A stretch of 33,539 bases of DNA from Sulfuricella sp. (GTDB taxonomy: Bacteria; Pseudomonadota; Gammaproteobacteria; Burkholderiales; Sulfuricellaceae), in NCBI GenBank assembly GCA_018336195.1, contig JAGXQV010000177.1, forward strand, positions 1-33,539, read 5' to 3'. The notes below the pieces were generated by a model. It saw only the letters and a list, made by a program, of their open reading frames with translations, was not told the DNA's origin and ran no database searches. Below, in pieces: positions 26,762-33,539 of the stretch. Position 1 is the stretch's first letter, and each line of letters begins with the position of its first letter. A program made the position numbers and the translations under genes.

Positions 26762-26835
26762 GGCGGGGTGGCAGAGTGGTCATGCAGCGGCCTGCAAAGC
26801 CGTCTACGCCGGTTCGATTCCGACCCCCGCCTCCA
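26762..26835 (+). tRNA. tRNA-Cys (GCA)
   Basis: This is a 74-nt cloverleaf: acceptor GGCGGGG pairs with CCCCGCC, the anticodon GCA lies in CCTGCAAAG, the T-loop is TTCGATT, and CCA is encoded. Confidence 0.96.
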
Positions 26836-26871
26836 TTTCTTGGCACATTAGTTGCTGAAGTCCTTCAAATT

Positions 26872-26958
26872 GCCCGGATGGTGAAATTGGTAGACACAAG
26901 GGACTTAAAATCCCTCGGCCTTACGGCTGTACCGGTTCAAGTCCGGTTCCGGGCACCA
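26872..26958 (+). tRNA. tRNA-Leu (TAA)
   Basis: This is an 87-nt class II tRNA with a long variable arm (CGGCCTTACGGCTG). The acceptor GCCCGGA pairs with TCCGGGC, the anticodon TAA is in a CTTAAAA loop, and CCA is encoded. The glycosylation-ligase gene starts ~40 nt downstream with no visible terminator between. Confidence 0.96.
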
Positions 26959-26998
26959 GTCTCTTCCCCTGTTCGGTAACCTGGTTTTGAACGGTTTT

Positions 26999-28768
26999 AT
27001 GCAAAAAATCACTTTTCCTCGCGTCAGCCTGTGGTTGGTTGGGCTGATGTTCGTTGTGCCGTTTCTCGGCTATCACCATCGTTTGCCGATCCCGAGCTTT
27101 TATGGGGAATGGATCGCCGTAGCGTTGGGGTTGGCAGCTTCCAGTCTATTCGTTTTCAAGGAATATTGGCGGGGCATGGAACTGCCCGCCATCGCCATGG
27201 TGCCGCTGGGGCTGATTGTGATCCTGCTGGCCCAGCTCTTTACCGGCAAAATTGTTTTTCCCGAGCATAGTGTCATGGCCGCATCCTACCTGCTGTGGGC
27301 GGTCCTTCTGATGATGTTGGGCGGGGTGTTGCGGCGCAAGCTCGGCTGGGAAGAAGTGGTAACGACGCTCGCTTGGTTTCTGTTGGTCGGGGGGATGCTG
27401 AACGCAGTGATCGGTGTGCTCCAGTACTTCAAAATTCCTTCTCTTTTTGACCCCGTTATCATCAAGTCCAGCCGCCTCGTTTTTGCCAATCTTGGGCAAC
27501 CCAATCATTTTTCAGATTATATCGGCCTGTCGATTGGTTCTCTCGTGTATCTTTATGCCCGACGTCATTTGTCCGTCGTTTTGGCTGTGCCGCTGTTGGC
27601 GTTGCTGTTGTTGGCGTTTTCTTTTTCCGGTTCGCGCGGCACCTGGGTGTACATCGGGGGGCTGATTGTATTGTCTCTGTATTTTCTCAAGGGGCGGCAG
27701 AAGGAAAATCGGGTGATTGCCGTTGTCGCCGCATTGCTTGTTCCTGGTTTCATTCTCGCACAATATGGCTCCTCCCTGCTGTCGGCATCGCTCAGTACGC
27801 CTACCGATAACCTGTTTAATCTGGCAGGCTCTAGAAGTGACCGTCTGGCTTTGTGGGGCGAAGCCTGGCAGATTTTTTTGCGTGCACCATTGTTGGGTGT
27901 GGGGCTTGGGGAGTTCGTCTGGCACCATATCATGTCTTCGCAGTGGGTTCCGGAAGTGGTCAGGGGGGGGTTATACAATCACACTCACAATATCGTGATG
28001 CAGTTGCTGGTCGAAATGGGAGTGTTTGCCGCTTTGCTGCTAATCGTGGGCGCTGGCTTGTGGCTTCGGCGTGTGATGCGTCAGGAGCGTACTCCCGATA
28101 ATTGGTGGTTGCTGGCCTTGCTTTCGATATTGGCGATTCATAGCATGCTCGAATACCCGTTGTGGTACGCATATTTTCTGGGGATAGCGGCTATTTTGTT
28201 GGGCGCCGGAGAAATGAAAGGTTTTAGTCTCAAGATGCAGCGTGTCGGACCCGGCATTTTTGCGTTGGTTCTGCTGATGGGGGGAGGGAGCTTGGGAAAC
28301 CTGCTGGTCAGCTACAACAGCCTGGAAGCTACTATGTATGAACGAAGTAGCCTAGTGTTGAGCAAAGAAGGCAGCAAGGAGTTCATTGGAGCCCTCATGC
28401 GCATCCACAGCGACTCGCTGCTGGCTTATTATGTCGAAATGGCGTTTACTCGGGGCATTGCTCTCGAACGAGAAAATCTAGCAGGAAAACTCGAGCTTAA
28501 CGCGCGCGTAATGCACTATGCACCGATCAATGAGATGGTTTATCGGCAAGCCGTGCTGCTCGGACTGAATGGCGATAATGACGGCGCTAAAAAGATGTTG
28601 GACGTGGCTGTTGCGGCATATCCCAAGGATTTGCCAATTGCGATAAAGGTGTTGAGAAGGCGGGTAATGAGCGAGCCCGCGTTCTTCCCGCTGTTGAGTT
28701 ACGCGGAGAGTAAAGTGCCGCTTGTTTCCGCAGTTTCTGGAGTCGGTTCCGACAAAGTGTCAAATTGA
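26999..28768 (+). CDS. PglL/Wzy_C-family O-oligosaccharyltransferase (candidate pilin glycosylation ligase)
   Basis: This is a polytopic membrane protein of about 589 residues with roughly a dozen helices in the first 430 residues. Family motifs include NLGQPNHFSDYIG, FSGSRGTW, the periplasmic-loop histidines in YNHTHNIVMQLLVEMG, and the C-terminal SMLEYPLWYAYFLGIAAILLGAG, all typical of PglL and related Wzy_C proteins. A soluble TPR-like tail follows. PglL moves lipid-linked glycans onto Ser of pilins; O-antigen ligases share the fold. The nearby MSHA pilin genes favour protein glycosylation (inference). ATG 26999 is chosen over TTG 26987; neither has a strong ribosome-binding site. Confidence 0.82.
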   Translation: MQKITFPRVSLWLVGLMFVVPFLGYHHRLPIPSFYGEWIAVALGLAASSLFVFKEYWRGMELPAIAMVPLGLIVILLAQLFTGKIVFPEHSVMAASYLLWAVLLMMLGGVLRRKLGWEEVVTTLAWFLLVGGMLNAVIGVLQYFKIPSLFDPVIIKSSRLVFANLGQPNHFSDYIGLSIGSLVYLYARRHLSVVLAVPLLALLLLAFSFSGSRGTWVYIGGLIVLSLYFLKGRQKENRVIAVVAALLVPGFILAQYGSSLLSASLSTPTDNLFNLAGSRSDRLALWGEAWQIFLRAPLLGVGLGEFVWHHIMSSQWVPEVVRGGLYNHTHNIVMQLLVEMGVFAALLLIVGAGLWLRRVMRQERTPDNWWLLALLSILAIHSMLEYPLWYAYFLGIAAILLGAGEMKGFSLKMQRVGPGIFALVLLMGGGSLGNLLVSYNSLEATMYERSSLVLSKEGSKEFIGALMRIHSDSLLAYYVEMAFTRGIALERENLAGKLELNARVMHYAPINEMVYRQAVLLGLNGDNDGAKKMLDVAVAAYPKDLPIAIKVLRRRVMSEPAFFPLLSYAESKVPLVSAVSGVGSDKVSN

Positions 28769-28813
28769 TTTACATGTAAGTTTCATGATCCTTTTTGTGA
28801 TTGATGGGAAACT

Positions 28814-28836
28814 CGGCTTCACCTTTGGTGACGCCG
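28814..28836 (+). other. Hairpin in the pglL-like/mshE spacer
   Basis: CGGCTTCACC-TTT-GGTGACGCCG pairs at 9 of 10 positions. It ends ~22 bp before the mshE-like start, followed only by CTTT. It could terminate the upstream gene weakly or form a 5' leader hairpin. Confidence 0.4.
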
Positions 28837-28858
28837 CTTTAGGGGATTTAGGATAATC

Positions 28859-30559
28859 ATGGCTGTGGAAAAAGCCCGCCTTGGCGATTTGCTGGTTCAA
28901 CAAAAGGTCATTTCTCAGGAACAACTGAGGATGGCTGTCGAGGAGCAAAAACGGACCGGCCTGAAGCTGGGGCGGGTGCTAGTGCATAACGGTTTTGCCA
29001 CGGAAGAAGGCATTGCGCCGGTGCTGGCGAAACAGTTGAATATTCCATTCATCAATTTGAAACAGTTCATCGTCGATCCGAGCATTGCGCGCAAATTGCC
29101 GGAAAACCTTGCCCGGCGTTTTCGGGCCTTGGTGCTGGAAGAGCGTCCAGGAAAATATCTGGTCGGGATGGAAGATCCCACTGACCTGTTCGCCTTCGAT
29201 GAAATCACCCGAGTCTTGCGCAAGGATATCGACCTTGCGGTGGTCACCAAGACCCAGTTGTTGCAGGAAATCGACCGTTTTTACCGCAAGACCGAAGAGA
29301 TCAGCGGGTTTGCTCGTGAACTCGAGCAGGAAATCGGGACTGCCACGGTCGATTTCGGCGCGCTCGGAGTCGAAAGTGGACTGGAAGATGCGCCGGTCGT
29401 CAAACTGTTGCAGTCTGTTTTTGAAGATGCCATGCAGGTGCATGCCTCCGACGTTCATATTGAGCCTCAGGAAAACAACCTGCAGATCCGTTTCCGGATT
29501 GACGGCATGCTGCATCTCCAAACCCAGGCGGATCCCAAGATTGCTTCGGCGCTGGTCCTGCGGTTGAAGTTGATGTCGAAAATGGATATTTCCGAACGCC
29601 GCTTGCCTCAGGATGGTCGCTTTAACCTGCAAATCCGCCAACGGCCGGTGGACGTGCGTATTTCCACCATGCCGACCCAATTTGGCGAATCGGTGGTGAT
29701 GCGTCTCTTGAGCCAGAGCGAGGGGGTGCTGACCATGGACAAGTTGGGGATGCCGCCGGACATGCTGGTGCGCTTCCGCAAGGTGATGGATCGCAACAGC
29801 AGCATGATCCTGGTCACCGGACCTACCGGGAGCGGGAAGACCACCACGCTTTATGCGGCGCTGACCGAGATGAACCGCTTGGAAAAAAAGGTGATTACTG
29901 TCGAAGACCCGGTCGAATACCGCCTGCCCGGGATTAACCAAGTGCAGGTCAATGAAAAGATCGAACTGACCTTTTCGAGGGTGCTCCGCTCGGCCTTGCG
30001 TCAAGACCCGGATGTGATTCTGGTGGGTGAAATGCGCGACCAGGAAACCGCCATGATTGGCTTGCGCGCCGCCATGACCGGCCATATGGTGTTGTCCACC
30101 CTGCATACCAACGATGCAGCCGGCACTCCGACCCGTCTGATGGATATGGGGGCGCCCAGCTATCTGGTGGCGACGTCCCTGCAAATGGTGATTGCCCAGC
30201 GTTTGTTGCGCAAGGTGTGCGAGAGTTGCGTAGAACCCTATGAGCTTGATCCGCATGAGCGGGAATGGTTGCGTTTCGAGTTGGGTGACAAGGTCGATCA
30301 ATTCCAGTATATGCATGGGCCTGGCTGCTCGCATTGCAACAGCACGGGCTATCAAGGGCGTTTCGGGGTCTTCGAAATGCTGGAAATGACCGCTCCCTTG
30401 GTTGTTGCTGCCAACAGCCAGGATCCTGGCGAGTTTTCCCGGTTGGTGCGGGAACAGATGGCGGGGCGAACCTTGCAGAGTCACGCTGTCGGTCATGTTA
30501 TCAACGGCCGTACCACCGTTGCCGAGGCAATGCGGATCTCCGCGCAACTCGAGGATTGA
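28859..30559 (+). CDS. mshE: MshE-like pilus assembly ATPase with c-di-GMP-binding N-terminal domain
   Basis: The 566-residue hexameric ATPase powers pilus extension. The N-terminus fits the MshEN c-di-GMP motif: two 24-residue units, R7-L-G...L23...V27..Q30 and K36-L-G...G45...L56..Q59, separated by five residues. The canonical Gly of unit I is K16. The GspE/PilB core has Walker A GPTGSGKTT at 321-329, an Asp box, Walker B LRQDPDVILVGEMRDQET, a His box (STLHTNDAAGT), and a zinc-type four-cysteine set (CESC and CSHC). It is followed by the mshG- and mshF-like genes and pilins as in MSHA loci; the upstream mshI-N genes are absent here. Confidence 0.92.
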   Translation: MAVEKARLGDLLVQQKVISQEQLRMAVEEQKRTGLKLGRVLVHNGFATEEGIAPVLAKQLNIPFINLKQFIVDPSIARKLPENLARRFRALVLEERPGKYLVGMEDPTDLFAFDEITRVLRKDIDLAVVTKTQLLQEIDRFYRKTEEISGFARELEQEIGTATVDFGALGVESGLEDAPVVKLLQSVFEDAMQVHASDVHIEPQENNLQIRFRIDGMLHLQTQADPKIASALVLRLKLMSKMDISERRLPQDGRFNLQIRQRPVDVRISTMPTQFGESVVMRLLSQSEGVLTMDKLGMPPDMLVRFRKVMDRNSSMILVTGPTGSGKTTTLYAALTEMNRLEKKVITVEDPVEYRLPGINQVQVNEKIELTFSRVLRSALRQDPDVILVGEMRDQETAMIGLRAAMTGHMVLSTLHTNDAAGTPTRLMDMGAPSYLVATSLQMVIAQRLLRKVCESCVEPYELDPHEREWLRFELGDKVDQFQYMHGPGCSHCNSTGYQGRFGVFEMLEMTAPLVVAANSQDPGEFSRLVREQMAGRTLQSHAVGHVINGRTTVAEAMRISAQLED

Positions 30560-30662
30560 TTTCCCGTTTCAGGCTGTACGCTCCACGAAAGGCCGGCGTT
30601 GGATAGTTCTCTGAGCCGGCGGCAAATATTGCCACGTTCCCTCCTGTTTCTTCTCTCTATTT

Positions 30663-30711
30663 CTCCGGCTATTGCCGGAGTTTCCATTTTTACGCCCCAC
30701 ATTTTGTGGGG
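30663..30711 (+). terminator. Double hairpin terminator after mshE
   Basis: CTCCGGC-TATT-GCCGGAG (30663-30680) is followed by TTTCCATTTTTA. Then CCCCAC-ATTTT-GTGGGG (30695-30711) follows. Together they lie in the 294-bp gap before the mshG-like gene and should end most mshE transcripts. The rest of that gap holds the palindrome at 30713 and the sigma-54-like site at 30751. Confidence 0.75.
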
Positions 30712-30712
30712 T

Positions 30713-30725
30713 GTGTTAATAACAC
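30713..30725. promoter_or_regulatory. Palindrome GTGTTAATAACAC upstream of the sigma-54-like site
   Basis: This is a perfect 13-bp palindrome (6-bp arms, one central base) 26 bp upstream of the -24-like box. It is a possible operator or activator site for the pilus genes. Enhancers are normally further upstream, so its role is open. Confidence 0.4.
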
Positions 30726-30750
30726 TTTGTAATTAAATTAAAAACTGTTG

Positions 30751-30767
30751 TGGCATGAAGTGTGCTT
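30751..30767 (+). promoter_or_regulatory. Sigma-54-type -24/-12 promoter candidate for mshG-pilin genes
   Basis: TGGCATGAAGTGTGCTT has GG at 30752-30753 and GC at 30764-30765 with the exact 10-bp gap required, and matches TGGCAC-N5-TTGC well. The predicted start is near 30777, about 77 bp before the mshG-like ATG. RpoN control is known for several pilin genes. Confidence 0.55.
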
Positions 30768-30853
30768 TTGGTGTGATAAATGCCAAATGCATGTGGATGT
30801 CAAAATGAACGGAAGTGCGGTAATCGATGAATGTGCGGATATAGGGAGGGGAT

Positions 30854-32092
30854 ATGCCTTTCTTTGCCTATAAGGGTCGCAATTCATACGGGGAAATGGT
30901 GCGTGGTGTGTTGGAAGGTTCCAACAGCGGCGCCGTGGCCGACCAATTGTTTAATACCGGGGTGACGCCGGTTGAAATCGTAGCTACCCGCAAACCAGTG
31001 GCTGCCGGTCAGGGGGGGTGGCAGGTCCGGCTGACCGAAGGCCGCGTCAGAGAAATCGATGTGATGATGTTCTGTCGTCAGATGTATACCTTGCTTAAAG
31101 CGGGGGTGCCGATTTTGCGGGCGCTGTCAGGGTTGCGCGAGTCTACCCAAAACCTGGCTTTCAAGCGGGTTCTTGCAGATATCCGGGAAAGTCTGGATAC
31201 GGGGCGTGAGATGTCCGTTGCCTTGCGGCGTCATCCCAAAGTTTTTTCTTCCTTTTATGTGAGCATGGTGCGGGTTGGCGAATCCACCGGGATGTTGGAG
31301 GACGTTTTCCTCCGACTGTTTTATTACCTGGAGTTCGAGAAAAACACCCGAGACCAAATTAAGGCGGCCTTGCGTTACCCGTCCTTTGTCGTTACCGCCA
31401 TCGTCATTGCTTTGATTGTCATCAATCTCGTGGTCATTCCGGCATTTGCCAAGGTGTATTCCACCATCAAGGTCGAGTTGCCGCTGATGACGCGCATTCT
31501 TTTGGCGGTGTCGAATTTTATGGTGCATTACTGGCCCGCCATGCTGGTGGGGGCTATCGGTGCGTTTGTCGGGATCAAGTTGTACGTCAATTCCCCAAGA
31601 GGCAAATACCGTTGGGATAAAGCCAAGCTGCGCCTCCCACTGGCTGGCAGCATCATTTTTAAAGCGACGTTGGCACGCTTTTCACGCAGCTTTTCACTGG
31701 CCTATAAGAGCGGAATTCCAATTGTTCAGGGGTTGAGCGTGGTCGCGCTGGTGGTGGATAACGACCATATCGCCAGCCGGATCGAACAGATGCGCAACAG
31801 CGTGGAGCGTGGCGAGAGCATCTTGCGTACCGCGATAGCGACCGGCGTATTTTCCCCGATTGTGTTGCAGATGATCGCCGTCGGTGAAGAAACCGGCGAA
31901 CTCGACAGCCTGATGCAGGAAGTGGCCGAGATGTACGAGCGCGAGGTCGAATACGACGTGAAGAAATTGAGTGACAAGATCGAACCAATACTCATCATCG
32001 GGCTGGCAGTGATCGTAATGGTGTTGGCGCTGGGCGTGTTCCTGCCGATATGGGAGTTGGGCAACGCCATGATGCATCACCGGACGGGGTAA
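30854..32092 (+). CDS. mshG: MshG-like pilus inner-membrane platform protein (GspF/PilC family)
   Basis: The 412-residue protein forms the cytoplasmic-membrane platform for the assembly ATPase. Two T2SSF domains are present, at ~70-195 (DVMMFCRQMYTLLKAGVPIL) and ~275-400 (FSRSFSLAYKSGIPIVQGL). The first is followed by paired hydrophobic helices, and each repeat carries the VGEETGEL/VGESTGML motif. The last helix ends near WELGNAM. It begins with MPFFAYKGRNSYGE, the usual start, after GGAGGGGA. The mshF-like GTG lies 2 nt after the stop. Confidence 0.92.
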   Translation: MPFFAYKGRNSYGEMVRGVLEGSNSGAVADQLFNTGVTPVEIVATRKPVAAGQGGWQVRLTEGRVREIDVMMFCRQMYTLLKAGVPILRALSGLRESTQNLAFKRVLADIRESLDTGREMSVALRRHPKVFSSFYVSMVRVGESTGMLEDVFLRLFYYLEFEKNTRDQIKAALRYPSFVVTAIVIALIVINLVVIPAFAKVYSTIKVELPLMTRILLAVSNFMVHYWPAMLVGAIGAFVGIKLYVNSPRGKYRWDKAKLRLPLAGSIIFKATLARFSRSFSLAYKSGIPIVQGLSVVALVVDNDHIASRIEQMRNSVERGESILRTAIATGVFSPIVLQMIAVGEETGELDSLMQEVAEMYEREVEYDVKKLSDKIEPILIIGLAVIVMVLALGVFLPIWELGNAMMHHRTG

Positions 32093-32094
32093 GT

Positions 32095-32637
32095 GTGAGA
32101 AGTTGCTCTTATCGCCAGTACGGTGGCTCGAAGCTATTTGAATTTGTCTGGGTGATATTGCTGGTCGGCGGTCTGTCGATGGTGGCGCTTGACTACATGC
32201 TGCACTACATCGAGGTGGCGGAGAAGGGGGCCATGGAAAATACCGTGATAAATATGCAAAGCGCCCTGCGCCTGCGGCTGGCGGAAGTGCTGATACATGA
32301 CGATGTGAATGAGGCAGTGCGCCTGGCGCAGGATAACCCGATCAACTGGTTACAGGAAGCGCCGCCGAATTACGCCGGGGAATTCAATACGCCACAGTTT
32401 GATTCGCTACCGTTGGGCAAATGGTATTACGACCGGAAAAATCTGGAATTGGTTTATCTGGTTGATAGCGGTCGGGAGTTTACTCCGGATAAGGAGGGGT
32501 TTAAACGGGTGCGCTGGCGCATCAATTCCCCCTTCCTGTCAAAAGCGATTAAAGAAAATCGGCAATTGTCCGTTAACGATGCTGTAGGAGGGATTTCTCT
32601 TGTATTGGTAGAGCCTTATAAGTGGGAATTCAAGTAG
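32095..32637 (+). CDS. MshF-like cryptic prepilin-like protein
   Basis: This 180-residue protein occupies the mshF position between mshG and the pilin. Starting at GTG 32095 it reads MRSCSYRQYGG|SKLFE followed by FVWVILLVGGLSMVALDYML. This is a basic leader ending in Gly, Glu exactly at +5, then ~20 hydrophobic residues, the layout of a type IV prepilin with non-standard residues +1 to +4. The C-terminal half is soluble with several aromatics (PLGKWYYDRKNLELVYLVDSG). Longer in-frame starts inside mshG (32050) are less likely because the mshG stop is at 32092. Assignment to MshF rests on synteny and layout. Confidence 0.7.
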   Translation: MRSCSYRQYGGSKLFEFVWVILLVGGLSMVALDYMLHYIEVAEKGAMENTVINMQSALRLRLAEVLIHDDVNEAVRLAQDNPINWLQEAPPNYAGEFNTPQFDSLPLGKWYYDRKNLELVYLVDSGREFTPDKEGFKRVRWRINSPFLSKAIKENRQLSVNDAVGGISLVLVEPYKWEFK

Positions 32638-32750
32638 TGCGTAAAGAATATGCAAGAACCTAATTTTTCTGTCGGCGTGCAGCGCGCGGCAGTGTGTGGT
32701 TTGTGGTGGTGGTGGAAACTTTGAAGTACCTTTAAAAAGGAGTAGTAATC

Positions 32751-33248
32751 ATGAAAACGCAATCAGGTTTTACCCTGATAGAAATGGTGGCGGTGATTAT
32801 CATCCTCGCTATCATGGCGGCGACGGCTTTGCCGAAGTTTACCAACCTGACCAGCGAGGCGCGTTATGCGAGTCTTAGCGGTTTGTCAGGTGGTCTACGT
32901 TCGGCGGCGGTTCTTGCCAGGGCAAAATGGACGGCAGCGCAAAGTGCGAACCTTGATTCCGTGAACTTTAACGGTACGTATGTCAGCGTCATCGCAGCAG
33001 CGACTCCCGGTTCATCCGTGAACAATATGGGGTATCCACAAGGTCAAACTGCAGCGGGCGGTACTGGTATCGAATTGGCTATGGATTCTTTGTCGACATA
33101 CACCAGCGGTTTGGATAACGGTGACGTCGCGTGGTGGCCAAATGGTGTGACAACCTCAAGTCTCTGTTATGTGAAGTATCAATCTTCAACTGGCGTGGTA
33201 ACCACCACGCCTGCCACTGCAGATCTCGCAATGACCAATTGCGTATAA
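32751..33248 (+). CDS. Type IV pilin, MshA/MshB-like
   Basis: The 165-residue prepilin has a six-residue leader MKTQSG cut before F, then FTLIEMVAVIIILAIMAATALPKF, the MSHA-type hydrophobic helix (E at +5, ALPKF end), seen here as FTLIEMVAV and AATALPKF. The globular domain is Ser/Thr/Gly rich. It ends with a disulfide-loop pair C153 (LCYVKY) and C164 (MTNCV). AAGGAG lies 9 nt before the ATG. It follows the mshF-like gene by 113 bp and precedes a second pilin. The abundance of Ser/Thr makes it a possible target of the PglL-like enzyme. Confidence 0.93.
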   Translation: MKTQSGFTLIEMVAVIIILAIMAATALPKFTNLTSEARYASLSGLSGGLRSAAVLARAKWTAAQSANLDSVNFNGTYVSVIAAATPGSSVNNMGYPQGQTAAGGTGIELAMDSLSTYTSGLDNGDVAWWPNGVTTSSLCYVKYQSSTGVVTTTPATADLAMTNCV

Positions 33249-33286
33249 CCTGAGTTGAAACCGGGAACTTGCTTTCCGGGAGTGGG

Positions 33287-33317
33287 CCAAGTCGAGGAGG
33301 CGATATTCTCGACTTGG
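33287..33317 (+). terminator. Perfect 10-bp hairpin after the first pilin gene
   Basis: CCAAGTCGAG, an 11-nt loop and CTCGACTTGG, followed by TATAATTGTTTG, lie 38 bp after the pilin stop. A weaker CCGGGAA/TTTCCGG stem lies just upstream (~33261-33279). They could terminate or attenuate transcription between the tandem pilins. A TATAAT (33318-33323) directly after it has no good -35. Confidence 0.6.
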
Positions 33318-33466
33318 TATAATTGTTTGTGCAAGCGTATGGAAAGCAGCGATTTAGTGGTTTGGCTAGCATCACAAATTTGCGATGTTTGCCGCCTCCA
33401 AGGGAACGATTATTAAAGTTTTGGTGGTGAATATATACCTACTGCCACGGCAACACTTTGTCGATT

Positions 33467-33539
33467 AAGGAGTAGTAATCATGAAAACGCAATCAGGTTT
33501 TACCCTGATAGAAATGGTGGCGGTGATTATCATCCTCGC
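33467..33539 (+). repeat. 73-bp exact duplicate of 32737-32809
   Basis: Ribosome-binding site, start codon and the first 59 coding bases are identical to those of the first pilin, up to the window edge. Upstream of AAGG the two copies diverge. Confidence 0.97.
33481..33539 (+). CDS. Second type IV pilin gene, N-terminal fragment (truncated by window)
   Basis: The frame begins with the same leader MKTQSG and FTLIEMVAVIII as the upstream pilin and runs off the right edge after 19 codons. Identical DNA over 73 bases, including AAGGAG, points to tandem duplication or gene conversion. Whether the globular domain differs cannot be seen. Confidence 0.93.
   Translation, partial: MKTQSGFTLIEMVAVIIIL

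Noticed and set aside
32698-32722. Possible sigma-54 promoter directly before the first pilin (around GGCGTGCAGCGCGC at 32677)
   Set aside because: The GG-N10-GC spacing occurs, but the TTGC side is CGCGC and the -24 box lacks TGGCAC; this is too weak compared with the site at 30751.

Overview
This is about 33.5 kb of GC-rich bacterial chromosome. The gene content suggests a betaproteobacterium, perhaps a Nitrosomonadales/Gallionellales-like lineage: CysM, MoaA, UvrC-PgsA, a MoxR-DUF58-TgpA cluster, MSHA-type pilus genes, and REP-like palindromes built on a GTAGGAGC..GGCTTGCC core. The taxonomic guess is inference from gene style; no rRNA is present.

Layout. (1) Positions 1-4925 hold the 3' end of an RTX calcium-binding exoprotein, its HlyD-type adaptor and its HlyB-type ABC exporter; the last two are separated by a REP-like inverted repeat. 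(2) cysM lies convergent at 4970-5857. A gene-free stretch of about 685 bp follows. (3) A giant BarA-like hybrid histidine kinase (6543-10622) and an HD-GYP response regulator (10936-12027) flank a 297-bp intergenic element. That element has perfect 19-bp terminal inverted repeats and strong internal hairpins. (4) A B12-binding radical SAM protein (minus) diverges from tadA and a leaderless L,D-transpeptidase. (5) A chemoreceptor with a periplasmic CxxCH haem motif has a clear sigma-70 promoter. (6) TgpA, DUF58 and MoxR form a minus-strand operon. (7) glk and moaA are convergent around a perfect-looking palindrome. (8) A Phd/VapC-type toxin-antitoxin pair has an apparently frameshifted toxin. 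(9) A family-5-like uracil-DNA glycosylase has a candidate leader peptide in front, then come a small tautomerase, uvrC and pgsA. (10) tRNA-Gly(GCC), tRNA-Cys(GCA) and tRNA-Leu(TAA) follow. (11) A PglL-like O-oligosaccharyltransferase leads into an MSHA-like block, mshE-mshG-mshF-like-pilin. The window ends inside a second pilin whose first 59 bases are identical to those of the first.

How it may fit together (inference): the HD-GYP regulator would degrade cyclic-di-GMP, while the MshE-like ATPase carries an N-terminal domain that matches the c-di-GMP-binding MshEN motif. The PglL-like enzyme next door is a natural candidate to glycosylate the tandem pilins. The haem chemoreceptor and the hybrid kinase add redox and environmental sensing. 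The least explained items are the 297-bp structured element (with a lone related 19-mer upstream of the kinase), the cryptic MshF-like prepilin, the leader ORF before the glycosylase gene, and the tandem pilins.
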